Notes under the pieces: generated by a model | The model's input: the letters and a program-made list of their open reading frames with translations, nothing else | What the model was told of the DNA's origin: nothing | The model's database searches: none | Part shown: positions 52,633 through 63,526 of the stretch, in pieces | How positions within the stretch are numbered: position 1 is the stretch's first letter | Layout of the letters: each line of letters starts with the position of its first letter | From: JBDTSW01 sp963797835 | Lineage (GTDB): Bacteria; Actinomycetota; Thermoleophilia; Solirubrobacterales; 70-9 | DNA length: 64,000 nucleotides | NCBI GenBank assembly: GCA_963797835.1 | Contig: CAWCRN010000031.1 | Location: forward strand, 1 to 64,000 | Direction of reading: 5' to 3' | Made by a program: the position numbers and the translations under genes

Positions 52633-55115
52633 TTAGGACCTGATGCGTTCCATCTTGGGGTCGAACAGCGGCTCCGAGGCGACCTCGCCCGAGATCCATT
52701 CGTCGAAGATCTCGACCTCGACCTCGGTCCCGGCCTCGGCGAGCTTCGGCGGCACGTATGCGTAGGCGATCGACCGCTCGAGCGTGTAGCCGTAGCCGCC
52801 GGTGGTGACGCGGCCGGCGATGTCGCCCCCGGCGCGCACGGGCTCGTTTCCGAGCGCGACGGAGCGCGGGTCCGAGAGCAGGATCGGCACCAGGCGCGCG
52901 CGCGGGCCGCGTTCCTTGGCCTCGGCCAGCGCCTCCCGCCCGACGAACCCGCCCTCCTTGTCGAGCTTGACGCAGAAGCCGACCCCGCCCTCGTACGGGG
53001 TCTCGTCGGGCGTGATGTCGGCGCCCCACACCCGGTACCCCTTCTCGAGGCGCATCGAGTCGATCGCGCGGTAGCCCGCCGGCCACCATCCCGTGCGGCT
53101 CGCCCGCCTCCCACAGCGCCCGCCACAGCCCCATCCCGTACTCGGTCGGGCAGTAGAGCTCCCAGCCCAGCTCGCCGACGTAGGTCACGCGCAGAGCACG
53201 AACCGGCACGTGGCCGACGGTGATCTCGCGCAGGCTCATGTACGGGAAGGCCTCGTTGGAGAGGTCCTGGGGGGTGAGCGGCTGGAGGATCTCACGCGCC
53301 TTCGGGCCCCAGATCCCGAAGCAGGCGAACTGCGAGGTCACGTCCTTCACCTCCACGGCCGAGCCCTCCGGCGCCTCGGCGAGGTTGCGGCGGATCCACT
53401 CGCGGTCGTGGTTGCCGAAGGCGGTGCCGGTGACGATCGAGAAGCGCTCCTCCGCCAAGGCGGGCGACGGTGAAGTCGCACTCGATCCCGCCGCGGCGGT
53501 TCAGCATCTGCGTGTAGGTGATCTGCCCGACCTCGCGCGCGACCCTGTTGTCGCACAGGCGCTCGAGCAGCTCCGCCGAGCCGGGCCCCGAGATCTCCAT
53601 CTTCGCGAACGAGGTCTCGTCGAAGAGCGCGGCGGCCTCGCGGCAGGCGAGGTGCTCGCCCCCGATCGCGGGCGACCAGTGCTGGCCGGCCCACCCGCGC
53701 GGGCGCAGCCCCTCGTCGCCCGCGGGCGCGTTCGACTCGTACCAGTTGACCCGCTCCCAGCCCGACTTCTCGCCGAAGTAGGCGTCGTGCTCGGCGTGCC
53801 AGCGGTTGGCGGGCGAGACGCGAAGCGGCCGCCCGGCCTCGCGCTCGTGGTTGGGGTAGATGATGTCGTAGTAGGTCTCGTAGGTCTCCTTCACCCGGGC
53901 GTGCGTGTAGGAGGGCGAGCGGTACTGCGCGCCGAAGCGGCGGATGTCCATGTGCCAGAGGTCGAGGCTGGGCTCGCCCTCGGCGATCCACTCGGCCATC
54001 ACCTTCCCGATCCCGCCCGCGCCCGCGAGCCCGTGAGCGCAGAACCCGGCGGCGACGAAGAGGCCGGCGACCTCGGTCTCGCCGAGGCAGAACTCGTTGT
54101 CCGGCGTGAACGCCTCGGGCCCGTTGATGATCCGGGTGACCTTGATCTCGTCCATCGCCGGAACCCGCTTGCGGGAGTTCTGGATGATCTCCTCGAAGCG
54201 GTCGACGTCGTCCTCGAGCAGGCGCCCGTTGAAGTCGAACGGGATCTCGTCGAACCCCTCCGGGCCGTGGGGGAGGAACGCGGGCTTCGACTGGCGCTCG
54301 TACCCGCCCATCACCAGGCCCTTGCCCTCCTCGCGGTAGTAGACGAGCAGGTCGGGGTCGCGCAGCGTCGGCAGGCGGCCCTCGTCGTCACCGCGGAACG
54401 GCTGCGTGACGAGGTACTGGTGCGACATCGGGATCAGCGGGATCCGCACCCCCGCGAGGCGGCCCAGCTCCGCCGCGAACATGCCGCCGGCGATCACCAC
54501 GACCTCGGCCTCCACGTCTCCCTTCTCGGTCACGACCTTGCGCACCCGCCCGCCGTCGACCTCGATCCCGGTCACGCGGGTGGAGGTGAAGACGTCGCAG
54601 CCGCCGCGGCGAGCGCCGTCGGCGAGGGCGAAGGTGAGCTGGGAGGGGTCGAGGTAGCCGTCGGTGGGAAGCCACGCGCCGCCGAGCACGCCCTCGGTGG
54701 ACATCAGCGGGAACATCTCCTTCGCCTCCTCGGCGGAGATCAGCTCCAGCGGCAGGCCGAACGTCTTCGCCCAGCCGGCCTGGCGGCGAAGCTCCTCCAT
54801 CCGCTCCTCGCTCGAGGCGAGGCGGATGCCGCCGCACTCGGTCCAGCCGGGGTCGAACTCGGACTCCTCGCCGAGGCGCCGGTAGAGCTCGACCGAGTGC
54901 ATCATCATCTTCGTCAGCGAGACCGAGCCGCGGAGCTGGCCGACCAGCCCTGCGGAGTGGAAGGTCGAGCCGGAGGTGAGCTGGTCGCGCTCGACGAGCA
55001 CGGTGTCGTCCCAGCCGAGCTCGCCGAGGTGGTAAGCGATCGACGTCCCGCCGACGCCGCCGCCGATGATCACGCAGCGCGCCGCCCCGGGCAGCTCACG
55101 CCGAAGCGCTGCCAC
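52633..55115 (-). CDS. Dimethylglycine/sarcosine dehydrogenase-like FAD protein with GcvT domain (frameshifted)
   Basis: About 827 residues. N-terminal FAD domain: RCVIIGGGVGGTSIAYHLGE, LVERDQLTSGSTFHSAGLVG (site of covalent flavin in relatives), then GPEAFTPDNEFCLGETEVAG. The C-terminal half is an aminomethyltransferase-type folate-binding domain (MEISGPGSAELLERLCDNRV, YTQMLNRRGGIECDFTVARL, VTYVGELGWELYCPTEYGMG, DSMRLEKGYRVWGADITPDE). Such fusions oxidatively demethylate dimethylglycine or sarcosine and pass the one-carbon unit to tetrahydrofolate. Shifts near 53,460 and 53,075 are needed. Its start overlaps the kinase-like gene by 20 bp, so they form an operon. Confidence 0.83.
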
Positions 55116-56074
55116 TGGCCTCCTCGAGCGCGCGCTCGAAATCGGGGACTGAGGCCGTCTGGGCCATCCGGTCGAAGTGCTTGGTCGCGTAGCCGGTGAA
55201 GTCGAAGTCGAGCTCGGACACCGCGCTCTGGACCACGCCCCACATCGCCTCGCGGAAGTCGCTCATGTACTTCATCAGCGCCAGCGAGGCGAGCTGCGCC
55301 GCGCTGGGCGTCTGGTCGAAGTAGTGGTGCAGCAGCTCGCGCTCGTCGGAGGCGTCGAGCTCGTTGTTGATGGTGAAGTTGGCGAGGTCGAAGTAGCGGT
55401 CGCCCATCCCCGCGTACTCCCAGTCGACTATCCAGACGTGGTCGGCCTCGCCGCGGATGAAGTTGGCCGCAAGCAGGTCGTTGTGGCAGGGCACGGGCTC
55501 GTGCTCGGGGCCGGTGAGCGCCGCCTCGATCCGCCCCGCCAGCGCGTGGGCCTCCTCGTAGGCCGGCGGGATGCTCGCGCCGCGCTCGGTCGCGGTCGCG
55601 GCGTAGGTCTCGACGATCCGGAACGAGTCGAAGGAGGCGCAGGGGTCGGGCGCGGCGGCCCCGTCGTGGATCCGCCCCAGGGCGGTCGCCACCGTGCGCA
55701 ACGTCGAGGGCATCCCGGAGGTCCTCCGAGGTCATCCCCTCGCCCTCCACGAACTCCGTCACGATCGCCGCCGGCTCGTCCAGGGCCGCCGCGACCGGCG
55801 GCGCGACCCCCAACCGGGCGGCCCGCTTGTTCGCGGCCACCTCGCACTGGCGGTCGATCTCGAGCAGGTTCGTGTCCTTGCCGGGAACGCGGATCACATA
55901 GTCCGTTTCCCCCATTCGAATGCGGTAGTTGCGATTGGTGATCCCGCCCTCCAGCGGCGCTGGATCCCCAGCCGATTTGCCCAACTTGGGGGAAATCTGC
56001 TGGACGATTCGGCCGAGATCATCCGCGCGGGCTTGACTCTCGTCCGGTGATGGGAATAGGGTTTGGTCGTCCAT
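55096..56074 (-). CDS. Choline/ethanolamine kinase-like phosphotransferase (frameshifted)
   Basis: About 325 residues. PLEGGITNRNYRIRMGETDY and VIRVPGKDTNLLEIDRQCEV form the nucleotide-binding lobe; PVPCHNDLLAANFIRGEADH gives the Brenner-type catalytic motif HNDLxxxN, and VWIVDWEYAGMGDRYFDLAN the metal-binding D and choline-kinase motif. One shift near 55,720 joins the lobes. These enzymes phosphorylate choline, ethanolamine or similar amino-alcohols. Overlap with the dimethylglycine-dehydrogenase-like gene supports a choline-type substrate, though this is inference. Confidence 0.8.
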
Positions 56075-56134
56075 AGGTCGGGCCGGCACACCTTTTATCG
56101 CATCACCGACCCGCCGTGAAGGAGGAGATCCGGT

Positions 56135-56314
56135 ATGGCACCTGAGGGCACCAGCGACCTGACTGAAGATGAGAAACGCCTAGCGGAGCTGGGCTACCGC
56201 AAGCTGGTGAAGCTGCTGGCTCGCGGGAACTCGAAGGAGGGAGTGCGGCTGATCCGCGACCACATCGAGGGCACCGAGCACATCCTCGCGGGCCTACTCC
56301 CGCGCCCTGCGTAG
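56135..56314 (+). pseudogene. Chimeric fragment: permease N-terminus joined to GntR/FCD C-terminus
   Basis: ATG at 56,135 behind GGAGGAG starts MAPEGTSDLTEDEKRLAELG, matching the cytoplasmic N-terminus of the APC permease at 60,563 (SEDEQRLAEMGYKQELSR). At about 56,195 it switches without a stop to RKLVKLLARGNSKEGVRLIR and runs to the end of a GntR/FCD regulator. The 94 bases 56,196-56,289 are identical to 51,497-51,590; the last codons then differ only at third positions. A 59-residue product of this kind is unlikely to work. Confidence 0.8.
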
Positions 56315-56322
56315 GGAGTGAC

Positions 56323-57763
56323 CTAGAGCGCGGCGGCCCGTTCGACGAACTCGCGCCACGCCGCGTGTTCGGTCTCGCGCCAGGCGTCGTCCCGCCGGGG
56401 CTCGAACCGCTCGCCGAGCGGGACGTGCTCGTCGTCGCCGCCGGCGAGTCCCAGATGCCGGCGCCCACGGCCGCCAGCGCGGCGGCTCCCGCCGCGGTCG
56501 CGTCGACCGCGCCGCGCTGGACCGGTACGCCGAGCAGCGTCGGCCTGGAGCTGGAGCAGGCCGGCTCGCGGGTGAGGCCGCCGTCGACGCGCAGCACATC
56601 GACCTCGACCGATTCGCGCATAGCCGCGACGATGTCGGCGACGCGCCAGGCGATCGCCTCCAGCGCGGCGCGGCCGATCTGGCCGGCGCGGACGCCCGAC
56701 GTGAGCCCGGCGATGACCGCCTGGGCGTCGGAGCGCCACCAGGGCGCGCCGAGGCCGGCGAGCGCCGGCAGCACCCGGGCGCCGCCGGCGTCCTCGGCCG
56801 CGCCGCGGCGGCTGCGAGCGCCGCCGGGTCCTCGGCGAGGCCCAGGTCGCTGCTCAGCCACTCGAGCAGGGCGCCGGCGGTGAAGACGCCGCCGTCGATC
56901 GCCCACTCGGGTGCGCCGCCCCGCACGCTCCATGCGACCGTCGGTAGCAGGCCGCCGGTGGGCCGGGGGCGCTCGGCGCCGGCGTGGGCCAGCACAAAGA
57001 CGCCGGTTCCGTAGGTGGCCTTGATCCGGCCCGGGATCACGCGCCGGCTCCGGCCAGCGCAGCCTGCTGATCGACGCGTGTGCCCGCAGAGGCAGCTCGA
57101 CCGGCCAGCTCTCGTGCCGCAGCGTGCCCAGCTCGCCCGCGGTGTCGGCATCTCGGGCAGCGCCTCGGCGGGGACCCCGAAGAGCTCCGCAAGCGGGGGT
57201 CCCATCCGGGTGCCATCCGCAGCTGCGTACGCGAGCCGGTCGAGGGGTCGGTCGCGAAACCGGCGCCGAGGCGGTCGCAGAGGAAGGAGTCGACGGTGCC
57301 GAGGCGCAGGGGGCCGGCGTCGCGCAGGCGGGCGGCCTCGGGGTCGTGTTCAAGCAGCCAGGCGATCTTCGCGGCGGAGAAGTAGGGGTCGAGCGGCATG
57401 CCACTTCGCTCGGTGATCTCGTCCGCGAGCCCGTCGGCCAGCCGGTCGAGGACCTCCTGCGAGCGCTTGTCCTGCCAGATCACGACCGGGCTGACGGCTC
57501 GCCGGTCTCGGCGTCCCAGGCCAGGACGGACTCGCCCTGGTGGTCGAGCCCACATGCCACGACATCGGCGCCGGATTGGAGCAATTCCGACACGGCCTGC
57601 GTCACAGCCGTGACGATCTCTTCGCCATCCTGCTCTACCCACCCCGCGTGGGGATGGCGGAGGTCTTGTCGCGCCGTGCTTCCGCGACCGGGTTCAGCTC
57701 CTCGTCGTAGAGCGCGGCCTTGACAGCCGACGTTCCCTCGTCGATCCCGAGGAGGTGCGCCAC
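56323..57763 (-). CDS. FGGY-family carbohydrate kinase, glycerol-kinase-like (several frameshifts)
   Basis: About 480 residues. GTG (57,761-57,763) starts AHLLGIDEGTSAVKAALYDE, the ATP phosphate-1 loop. Then DVVACGLDHQGESVLAWDAE, VVIWQDKRSQEVLDRLADGL, GTVDSFLCDRLGAGFATDPS, RIKATYGTGVFVLAHAGAER, WAIDGGVFTAGALLEWLSSD, ARVLPALAGLGAPWWRSDAQ and GAALEAIAWRVADIVAAM-like sequence with DVLRVDGGLT match glycerol/sugar kinases. At least six shifts lie between 57,640 and 56,400. The neighbouring GlpA-like dehydrogenase supports a glycerol or polyol substrate. Its start overlaps that of the divergent dehydrogenase gene. Confidence 0.72.
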
Positions 57764-59182
57764 AGAGGACAAACCATCCGAGCGGCCGGGTCGCGGGCCG
57801 GTAACGTCGCACTGGCCCGCCGAGTCGACGTCGCGATCATCGGCGCCGGAGACGTGGGCGCTGCCATCGCGCGGGAGCTGGCGCGATTCGAGCTCAGCAT
57901 CGCGCTGCTCGACACAGGCGACGTTGGCGCCGGGACCAGCAAGGCGAACACGGCGATCCTGCACGCCGGGTTCGACGGCAAGCCCGGTAGCCACGAGGCC
58001 CGCCTCGTCGCCCGCGGCCACGGCTAGCTCCTCGACGTACGCCGCCGAGGTGGGGATCCCGATCGAGGCACCGGTGCGATGCCTCGGGCGTGGAACGACG
58101 AGCAGCTCGCCCGCTTCCCGGCGCTTCTGGGGAACGCCGCCGGTGCGGTTACGAGCGTAGCGCGAGGTCGGCGCGAGGAGCGTATCGTCGCGAGCCGCAC
58201 CTCGGGGCGGGCGCGTCAGGCGCGCTCGAGGTTCCCGACGAGTCATCGTCTGCCCGTTCACTCCGCCCCTCGCCTTCGCGACGCAGGCGGTGCTTGCCGG
58301 GGTCGCGCTTCGCCGTGGCGAGCCGTCACGGGGCTGCGCGCATGAGGAGTCGGGATGGCGGGTGCGGACATCGAGCAGGGGTGCTCTCCGCCCGCTGGCT
58401 CGTCAACGCCGCGGGCCTTCACTCGCGATGAGGTTCATCGCATGGCCGGCCTCTCGGGCTTTACCGTCACCCCGCGCCGGGGGGAGCTGATCGTCTTCGA
58501 CAAGCTCAGCCGGCCGCTCGTCTCTCACATCCTGCTGCCGGTGCCGACTGAGACCACGAAGGGCGTCCTGATCGCACCGACGGTGTTCGGCAACGTGATG
58601 CTCGGCCCCACGGCGGACGACATCGAGCGCAAGGACGACACGGCCTCGACCGCCCACGGGATCGCCCGGCTCCAGAGACTCGGCCGCGAGCTCATGCCGT
58701 CCCTGCTCGAAAACGAGGTCACGGCGGTCTAGGTGGGCCTGCGCGTCGCGACCGAGCACTCGGACTACCAGCTCGAGGTGCACGGCGACCGGTGTTACGC
58801 ATGCGCCGGCGGGATCCGCTCGACGGGCCTCACGGCGTCGATGGCGATCGCGGAGTGGATGCGCGATGAGCTCGCAGCGCCGGCCTCGAGCTGCGCGAGA
58901 GCGCCGATGGCCTTCCCGGTATCAACATGCCCAACATCGGGGAGGCCTCCCCGCGGCCGTTCACCGACGCGGGGCGGATTGCCGCCGACCCGGCCTACGG
59001 CGAGGTCGATCTGCTTTTGTGAGCGGGTCACCCGGGGCGAGATCCGCGACGCCGCCACGAGCCCGATCCCGCCCCCGACCTCGATGGACTGCGGCGACGC
59101 ACACGGGTGCTGATGGGGCGCTGCCAGGGGTTCTTCTGCGGCGCCCGGGTCGCGCGCGAGCCTCTCGGAGCGAAGCTCGTGA
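57755..59182 (+). CDS. GlpA-like FAD dehydrogenase with BFD [2Fe-2S] tail (frameshifts, in-frame TAG)
   Basis: N-terminal FAD motif VDVAIIGAGDVGAAIARELA (from about 57,820), then TSKANTAILHAGFDGKPGSH, WNDEQLARFPALL, LVNAAGLHS, FTVTPRRGELIVFDKLSRPL, LGPTADDIERKDDTASTAHG and VATEHSDYQLEVHGDRCYAC-like sequence, as in glycerol-3-phosphate dehydrogenases. The tail CFCERVTRGEIRDA and MGRCQGFFCGARV supplies four Cys of a bacterioferritin-associated-ferredoxin-type cluster. Shifts occur near 58,025, 58,140-58,430, 58,880 and 59,085, and TAG at 58,730-58,732 interrupts VTAV-VGLR, where Tyr is usual. The end is set at a TGA overlapping the next GTG. Confidence 0.7.
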
Positions 59183-60431
59183 GCTCGCCGGAGCGCGTCG
59201 ACGTCGCCGTGATCGGCGGCGGCCCGGCCGGCCTCGCCGCCGCGGCCGAGCTCGCCCGCCTTGGCGCCGGGGAGGTCGTGGTGCTCGAGCGTGAGCAGGA
59301 GTTGGGGGGCATCCCTCGGCACGCCGCGGCACCAGGGCTTCGGTCTGCGGGATCTGCGCCGGGCCCTCTCCGGCCCGCGCTACGCTGCGCGCCGCGCGGA
59401 GCTCGCCTCCGCCGCTGGTGCCGAGCTTCGCACCAGCGCCCAGGTCACCGGTTGGGGCCCCGACGGCGAGCTCGAGGTGACCTCGCCCGGCGGCAGTCAG
59501 CGCATCGTCGCGCGGGCGACGGTGCTCGCCACGGGTTGTCGCGAGCGCCCCGATCCGCCCGGCTCGTGCCCGGCGCACGCCCCGACGGGGTGATGACAAC
59601 CGGGACGCTCCAGCAGCTCGTCTACCTCGAGCGCGAGCGGGTTGGCCAACGCGCAGTCGTCGTGGGGGCGGAGCACGTGGCGTTTTCAGCTCTGGTCACG
59701 CTCGCCCACGGCGGCGCGCGAGCCTCGCGATGACCACCGAGCACCCCCGCCATCAATCGCTCGCAGCGGTTCCGCCTGGGGGCGGCCCTTCGCTTCCGCA
59801 CGCCGCTCCTGACCCGCACCGCGCTCACCGCGATCCGCGGCCGCCGGAGAGTCGAGGCGGTCGAGCTCACCGACCTCGAGTCGGGCGCCACCCGGACGAT
59901 CGAGTGCGACCTGGTCGTCTTTACCGCGGACTGGATCCCCGACCACGAGCTCGCCTACGCGGCCGGGGCGATGCTTGACCCCGGCACCAGGGGGCCGGCC
60001 GTGGACGCCTCGCTCCACACCACGCGCCCGGGCATGTTCGCCGCCGGCAACGTCCTCCACGGGGCCGAGACCGCCGACGTTGCCGCGCTCAGCGGAGTGC
60101 ACGCCGCCGCCGCCGCGGCGCGGTTCCTCGACGGCGACGGCTGGCCGACGCAGGCGGTCACGGTGCGCTGCGAGCACCGCTTGGCTGGATCGCGCCGAAC
60201 CTGGTCGTGCCCGAGGGCGGTCCGAGCACGCCGCCGCGCGGCCGTTATCTCCTGCGGGCCACCGAGGAGCTGCGCAGCGCCGAGGTCCGCTTCGTTCAGG
60301 ACGGTCGCGATCTCCATCGCCAGCGCGTCCGCCGCCTACAGCCCGGGCGCTCCGCCTCGATCTCACCGCGCTGGGCGGAGCGCGTCGACCCGGCGGGTGC
60401 GGTCGTGCGGGTCCGAGCGGCTGAGTCCTAG
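59179..60431 (+). CDS. FAD/NAD(P)-binding oxidoreductase, opine-oxidase/GlpB-like partner (frameshifted)
   Basis: GTG at 59,179 opens SSPERVDVAVIGGGPAGLAA and VVVLEREQELGGIPRH, the FAD-binding start. After shifts near 59,330, 59,560 and 59,735 come GFGLRDLRRALSGPRYAARR, ELRTSAQVTGWGPDGELEVT, ATVLATGCRERP, GVMTTGTLQQLVYLERERVG and RAVVVGAEHVAFSALVTLAH (the NAD site), then TRPGMFAAGNVLHGAETADV. The C-terminal 70 residues look like an extra beta domain. Proteins of this type pair with GlpA-like dehydrogenases to pass electrons. The order and overlap with the previous gene support a complex. Confidence 0.7.
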
Positions 60432-60519
60432 CCGGACGGCGGCCACCGGGGGAGTTTGACATCCGTCCGCCAATGCGAATAGGCTCGCGGCGTCCATTAG
60501 GTCTCACGATCACACCTTT

Positions 60520-60539
60520 TCGGCCCCCTCGGGGGCCGA
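60520..60539. promoter_or_regulatory. Hairpin in the permease leader
   Basis: CGGCCCCC-TC-GGGGGCCG is a perfect 8-bp inverted repeat (60,521-60,538) in the 130-bp leader, about 25 bp before the permease ATG and directly before its GGGAGGAGGAG ribosome site. It could act as an attenuator or operator, or simply end read-through from upstream. No matching riboswitch class was recognised. Confidence 0.4.
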
Positions 60540-60562
60540 GAGGTGGGAGGAGGAGTAGCGAG

Positions 60563-62173
60563 ATGGCCGACGCAGACACCGAGGGACAGCAGCCAGCGAC
60601 ACCCCCGCCGGCGCGGTCCGAGGACGAGCAGCGGCTCGCCGAGATGGGCTACAAGCAGGAGCTGTCGCGGGGGTGGTCGTCCTTCACCAACTTCGCGATC
60701 TCGTTCACGATCATCTCGGTTCTCGCGGGAACGTTCACGACGTTCTCGTTCGCGTGGCTGCACGGCGGGCCGATCGCGGTCTCGATCGGGTGGCCGGTGC
60801 TCTGCGCCTTCGTCCTGATGGTCGCCTTCTCGATGGCCGAGCTGACCTCCAGGTACCCGACCGCGGGCGGCCCCTACTGGTGGGCGCACGACCTCGGCGG
60901 GAAGGGCTGGAGCTGGATGACCGGCTGGTTCAACATCGTTGGCCTGGTTGGGATCGTGGCCTCGGTGGCGTATGGCGTGCGCGTTCTTTCTCTTCAACCT
61001 GCTGCAGCTCTACGGCGGTCGACGTGTTCGGGATCAACTTCGGCGACGACGTCCACATCCTCGGCGAGACCTGGCTGCTGTTCTTCATCATCCTCGCCCT
61101 CTACACGGTGGTGAACATCTTCGCCGACCGGGTCCTGGCGCTGCATGAACAACATCTCCGTGGGGTGGCACCTGCTCGGCGTCGCGGTGATCATCCTGCT
61201 GCTCGTGTTCGTTCCGGACGACCACCAGAGCGTCAGCTTCGTATTCGGCGAGCGGCTCAACGAGACCGGCACCCTCGGCGGCTCGACACCGGGGGCATCG
61301 GCTTCTGGTTCCTGGTCCTCCCGGTCGGCTTCCTGCTCGCGATGTACACGCAGACCGGCTACGACGCCTCGGCGCATACCGCCGAGGAGACCAAGGACGC
61401 TGCGATGGGCGCAGCGCAGGGGGTGTGGCGCTCGGTGTTCTGGTCGGCGCTGATCGGGTGGTTCCTCCTACTCGCGTTCCTGTTCGCGGCCAACGATGTC
61501 GACGGCCGTCAACGACGCCGGCGGCGTCGGTCGTTCGGGATCTTCAACGAGCGCGCTCGACACGTGGGCCGCGAAGTTGATCGTCCTGATCGCGACGGTG
61601 GGCCAGCTCTTCTGCGGCGCCGCCGGGCTCACCAGCGCCTCGCGGACCTGGTACGCGTTCTCGCGCGACCGGGGGATGCCCGGGCTGGAACGTGTTCCGG
61701 CGGGTCAACAGCGACCGGGTCCCGTTCAACGCGGTGATCGCGGTCTCGGTCGCCTCGCTCGTGATCGCGATCCCGGCCCTGTTCGGCAAGAACGACATCC
61801 CATTCGCGTTCTTCGCCCTCACCGGGATCTGCACCGTGGGGCTCTACCTCGCCTACATCATCCCCGTGTATCTCCGGCTGCGGAAGGGCGACGACTTCGA
61901 GACCGGACCGTGGAACCTGGGGAGCCGCTACAGGGTGGTCAACATCCTCGCGATCATCTTCGTGATCGTGGTCGTCTACAGCCTCAACCTCCCGTACGAC
62001 CCGACCGGGCTGCCATGGAACGATGGGTTCGAGGTCGACGCAACGTCAACTACACGCCGTTCGCGATCGTGCTGCCGCTGATCTTCGGGGTCTGGTATCT
62101 GATCTCGGCGAAGGATCGCTACCAGGGCCCGATCCGGACGCTGGAGGAGGACGAGGTCACGCGCGACGTCTAG
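60563..62173 (+). CDS. APC-superfamily amino-acid/amine permease (several frameshifts)
   Basis: About 535 residues, twelve spans expected. RLAEMGYKQELSRGWSSFTN and FAISFTIISVLAGTFTTFSF begin the family fold; ELTSRYPTAGGPYWWAHDLG is the substrate-site consensus of the GABA/amino-acid permease group, and QTGYDASAHTAEETKDAAMG and GLTSASRTWYAFSRDRGMPG are further hallmarks. Shifts fall near 60,980, 61,020, 61,145, 61,285, 61,500, 61,690 and 62,040. The downstream glutamine-synthetase-like and hydrolase genes suggest uptake of an amine or amino acid that is then gamma-glutamylated. A truncated relative begins at 56,135. Confidence 0.8.
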
Positions 62174-62194
62174 CGCTGGGTAACCTGGGCTGAG

Positions 62195-63526
62195 GTGACG
62201 CTGGACGAGCTCAAGAAGGCTGTTGACAACGACGAGGTGGACACCGTCCTGCTCGTGATCGCGGACATGGAGGGGCGGCTCCAGGGCAAGCGGCTGACCG
62301 CCGACCACTTCCTGAACGACACGGTCGAGCACGGCGCCGAGGGCTGCAACTACCTGCTCGCGGTGGACGTGGACATGGACACCGTCGAGGGCTACGAGAT
62401 GTCCTCGTGGTCGCGCGGCTACGGCGACTTCGTGATGAAGCCCGGACTTCGACACGCTGCGCACGATCCCCTGGCACGAGGGCACCGTCCTGCTGATGGC
62501 CGACCTCGGCTGGCACGACGGCTCCGACGTGGTCGCCTCGCCGCGGCAGATCCTGCGCAAGCAGCTCGCCCGGCTCGAGGAGCGGGGCTGGAAGGCGTTC
62601 GCCGGGACCGAGCTCGAGTTCATCGTCTTCACCGACACCTACGAGGAGGCCTGGAAGAAGGCCTATCGCGACCTCGACCCGGTCGAACCTCTACAACGTC
62701 GACTACTCGATGCTGGGCACCGCGCGGATCGAGCCCCTGATCCGGCGCATCCGCAACTCGATGATGGGACGCGGACATGAAGGTCGAGAACTCGAAGGGC
62801 GAGTGCAACTTCGGCCAGCACGAGATCAACTTCCACTACGACGAGGCGCTCGCCGCCTGCGACGACCACGTGATCTACAAGAACGGGGCCAAGGAGATCG
62901 CCTCGCAGGAGGGCTATGCGATCACCTTCATGGCGAAGTTCAACGAGCTCGAGGGCAACTCGTGCCACATCCACTGCTCGCTTCAGAACGAGGGCGGCAG
63001 CAACGTGTTCGCCGACGACGAGCAGACGTTCCACCACTTCCTGGCCGGCCAGCTCGCCTGCCTGCAGGAGCTGACCCTCTTCTACGCGCCCCAGATCAAC
63101 TCGTACAAGCGCTTCGTCCCGGGCTCGTTTGCGCCGACCGCGGTCGCCTGGGGCGACGACAACCGCACCTGTTCGATGCGCGTCGTCGGCCACGGCCAGG
63201 CGAAGCGGCTCGAGAACCGGCTGCCGGGCGCCGACGTCAACCCGTACCTGGCTCTCGCCGCGATGATCGCCGCCGGCCTGCACGGCGTCGACAACGAGCT
63301 GCCGCTCGAGGATCCGCTTCCGGGCAACGCCTACGAGGCCGACAAGCCGCACGTCCCCCACACGATGTACGCGGCGCGCGACCTGTTCGCCTCCAGCGAG
63401 GTCGCCGGCGAGGCCTTCGGCCAGGAGGTCGTCGACCACTACCTGAACCGAGCCCGGATCGAGCTCGAGGCCCTCGAGGGCGCCGTCACCGACTGGGAGC
63501 GCTTCCGCGGGTTCGAGCGACTGTGA
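62195..63526 (+). CDS. Glutamine-synthetase-family ligase, PuuA/gamma-glutamylamine type (frameshifted)
   Basis: About 443 residues. The N-terminus (VDTVLLVIADMEGRLQGKRL) and catalytic domain (FAGTELEFIVFTD with the metal Glu, SKGECNFGQHEINFHYDEAL, NSCHIHCSLQNEGGSNVF, NSYKRFVPGSFAPTAVAWGD, LENRLPGADVNPYLALAAMI) match the GlnT/PuuA branch rather than housekeeping GlnA; no adenylylation Tyr loop is apparent. It would join glutamate to an amine using ATP. Shifts near 62,450, 62,685 and 62,775 are needed. The GTG start lies 21 bp after the permease stop, and the end overlaps the hydrolase gene, consistent with one operon. Confidence 0.85.

Noticed and set aside
60432..60562. Riboswitch in the permease leader
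   Set aside because: Only one simple hairpin is visible; no conserved core of a known amino-acid or guanidine riboswitch was recognised.
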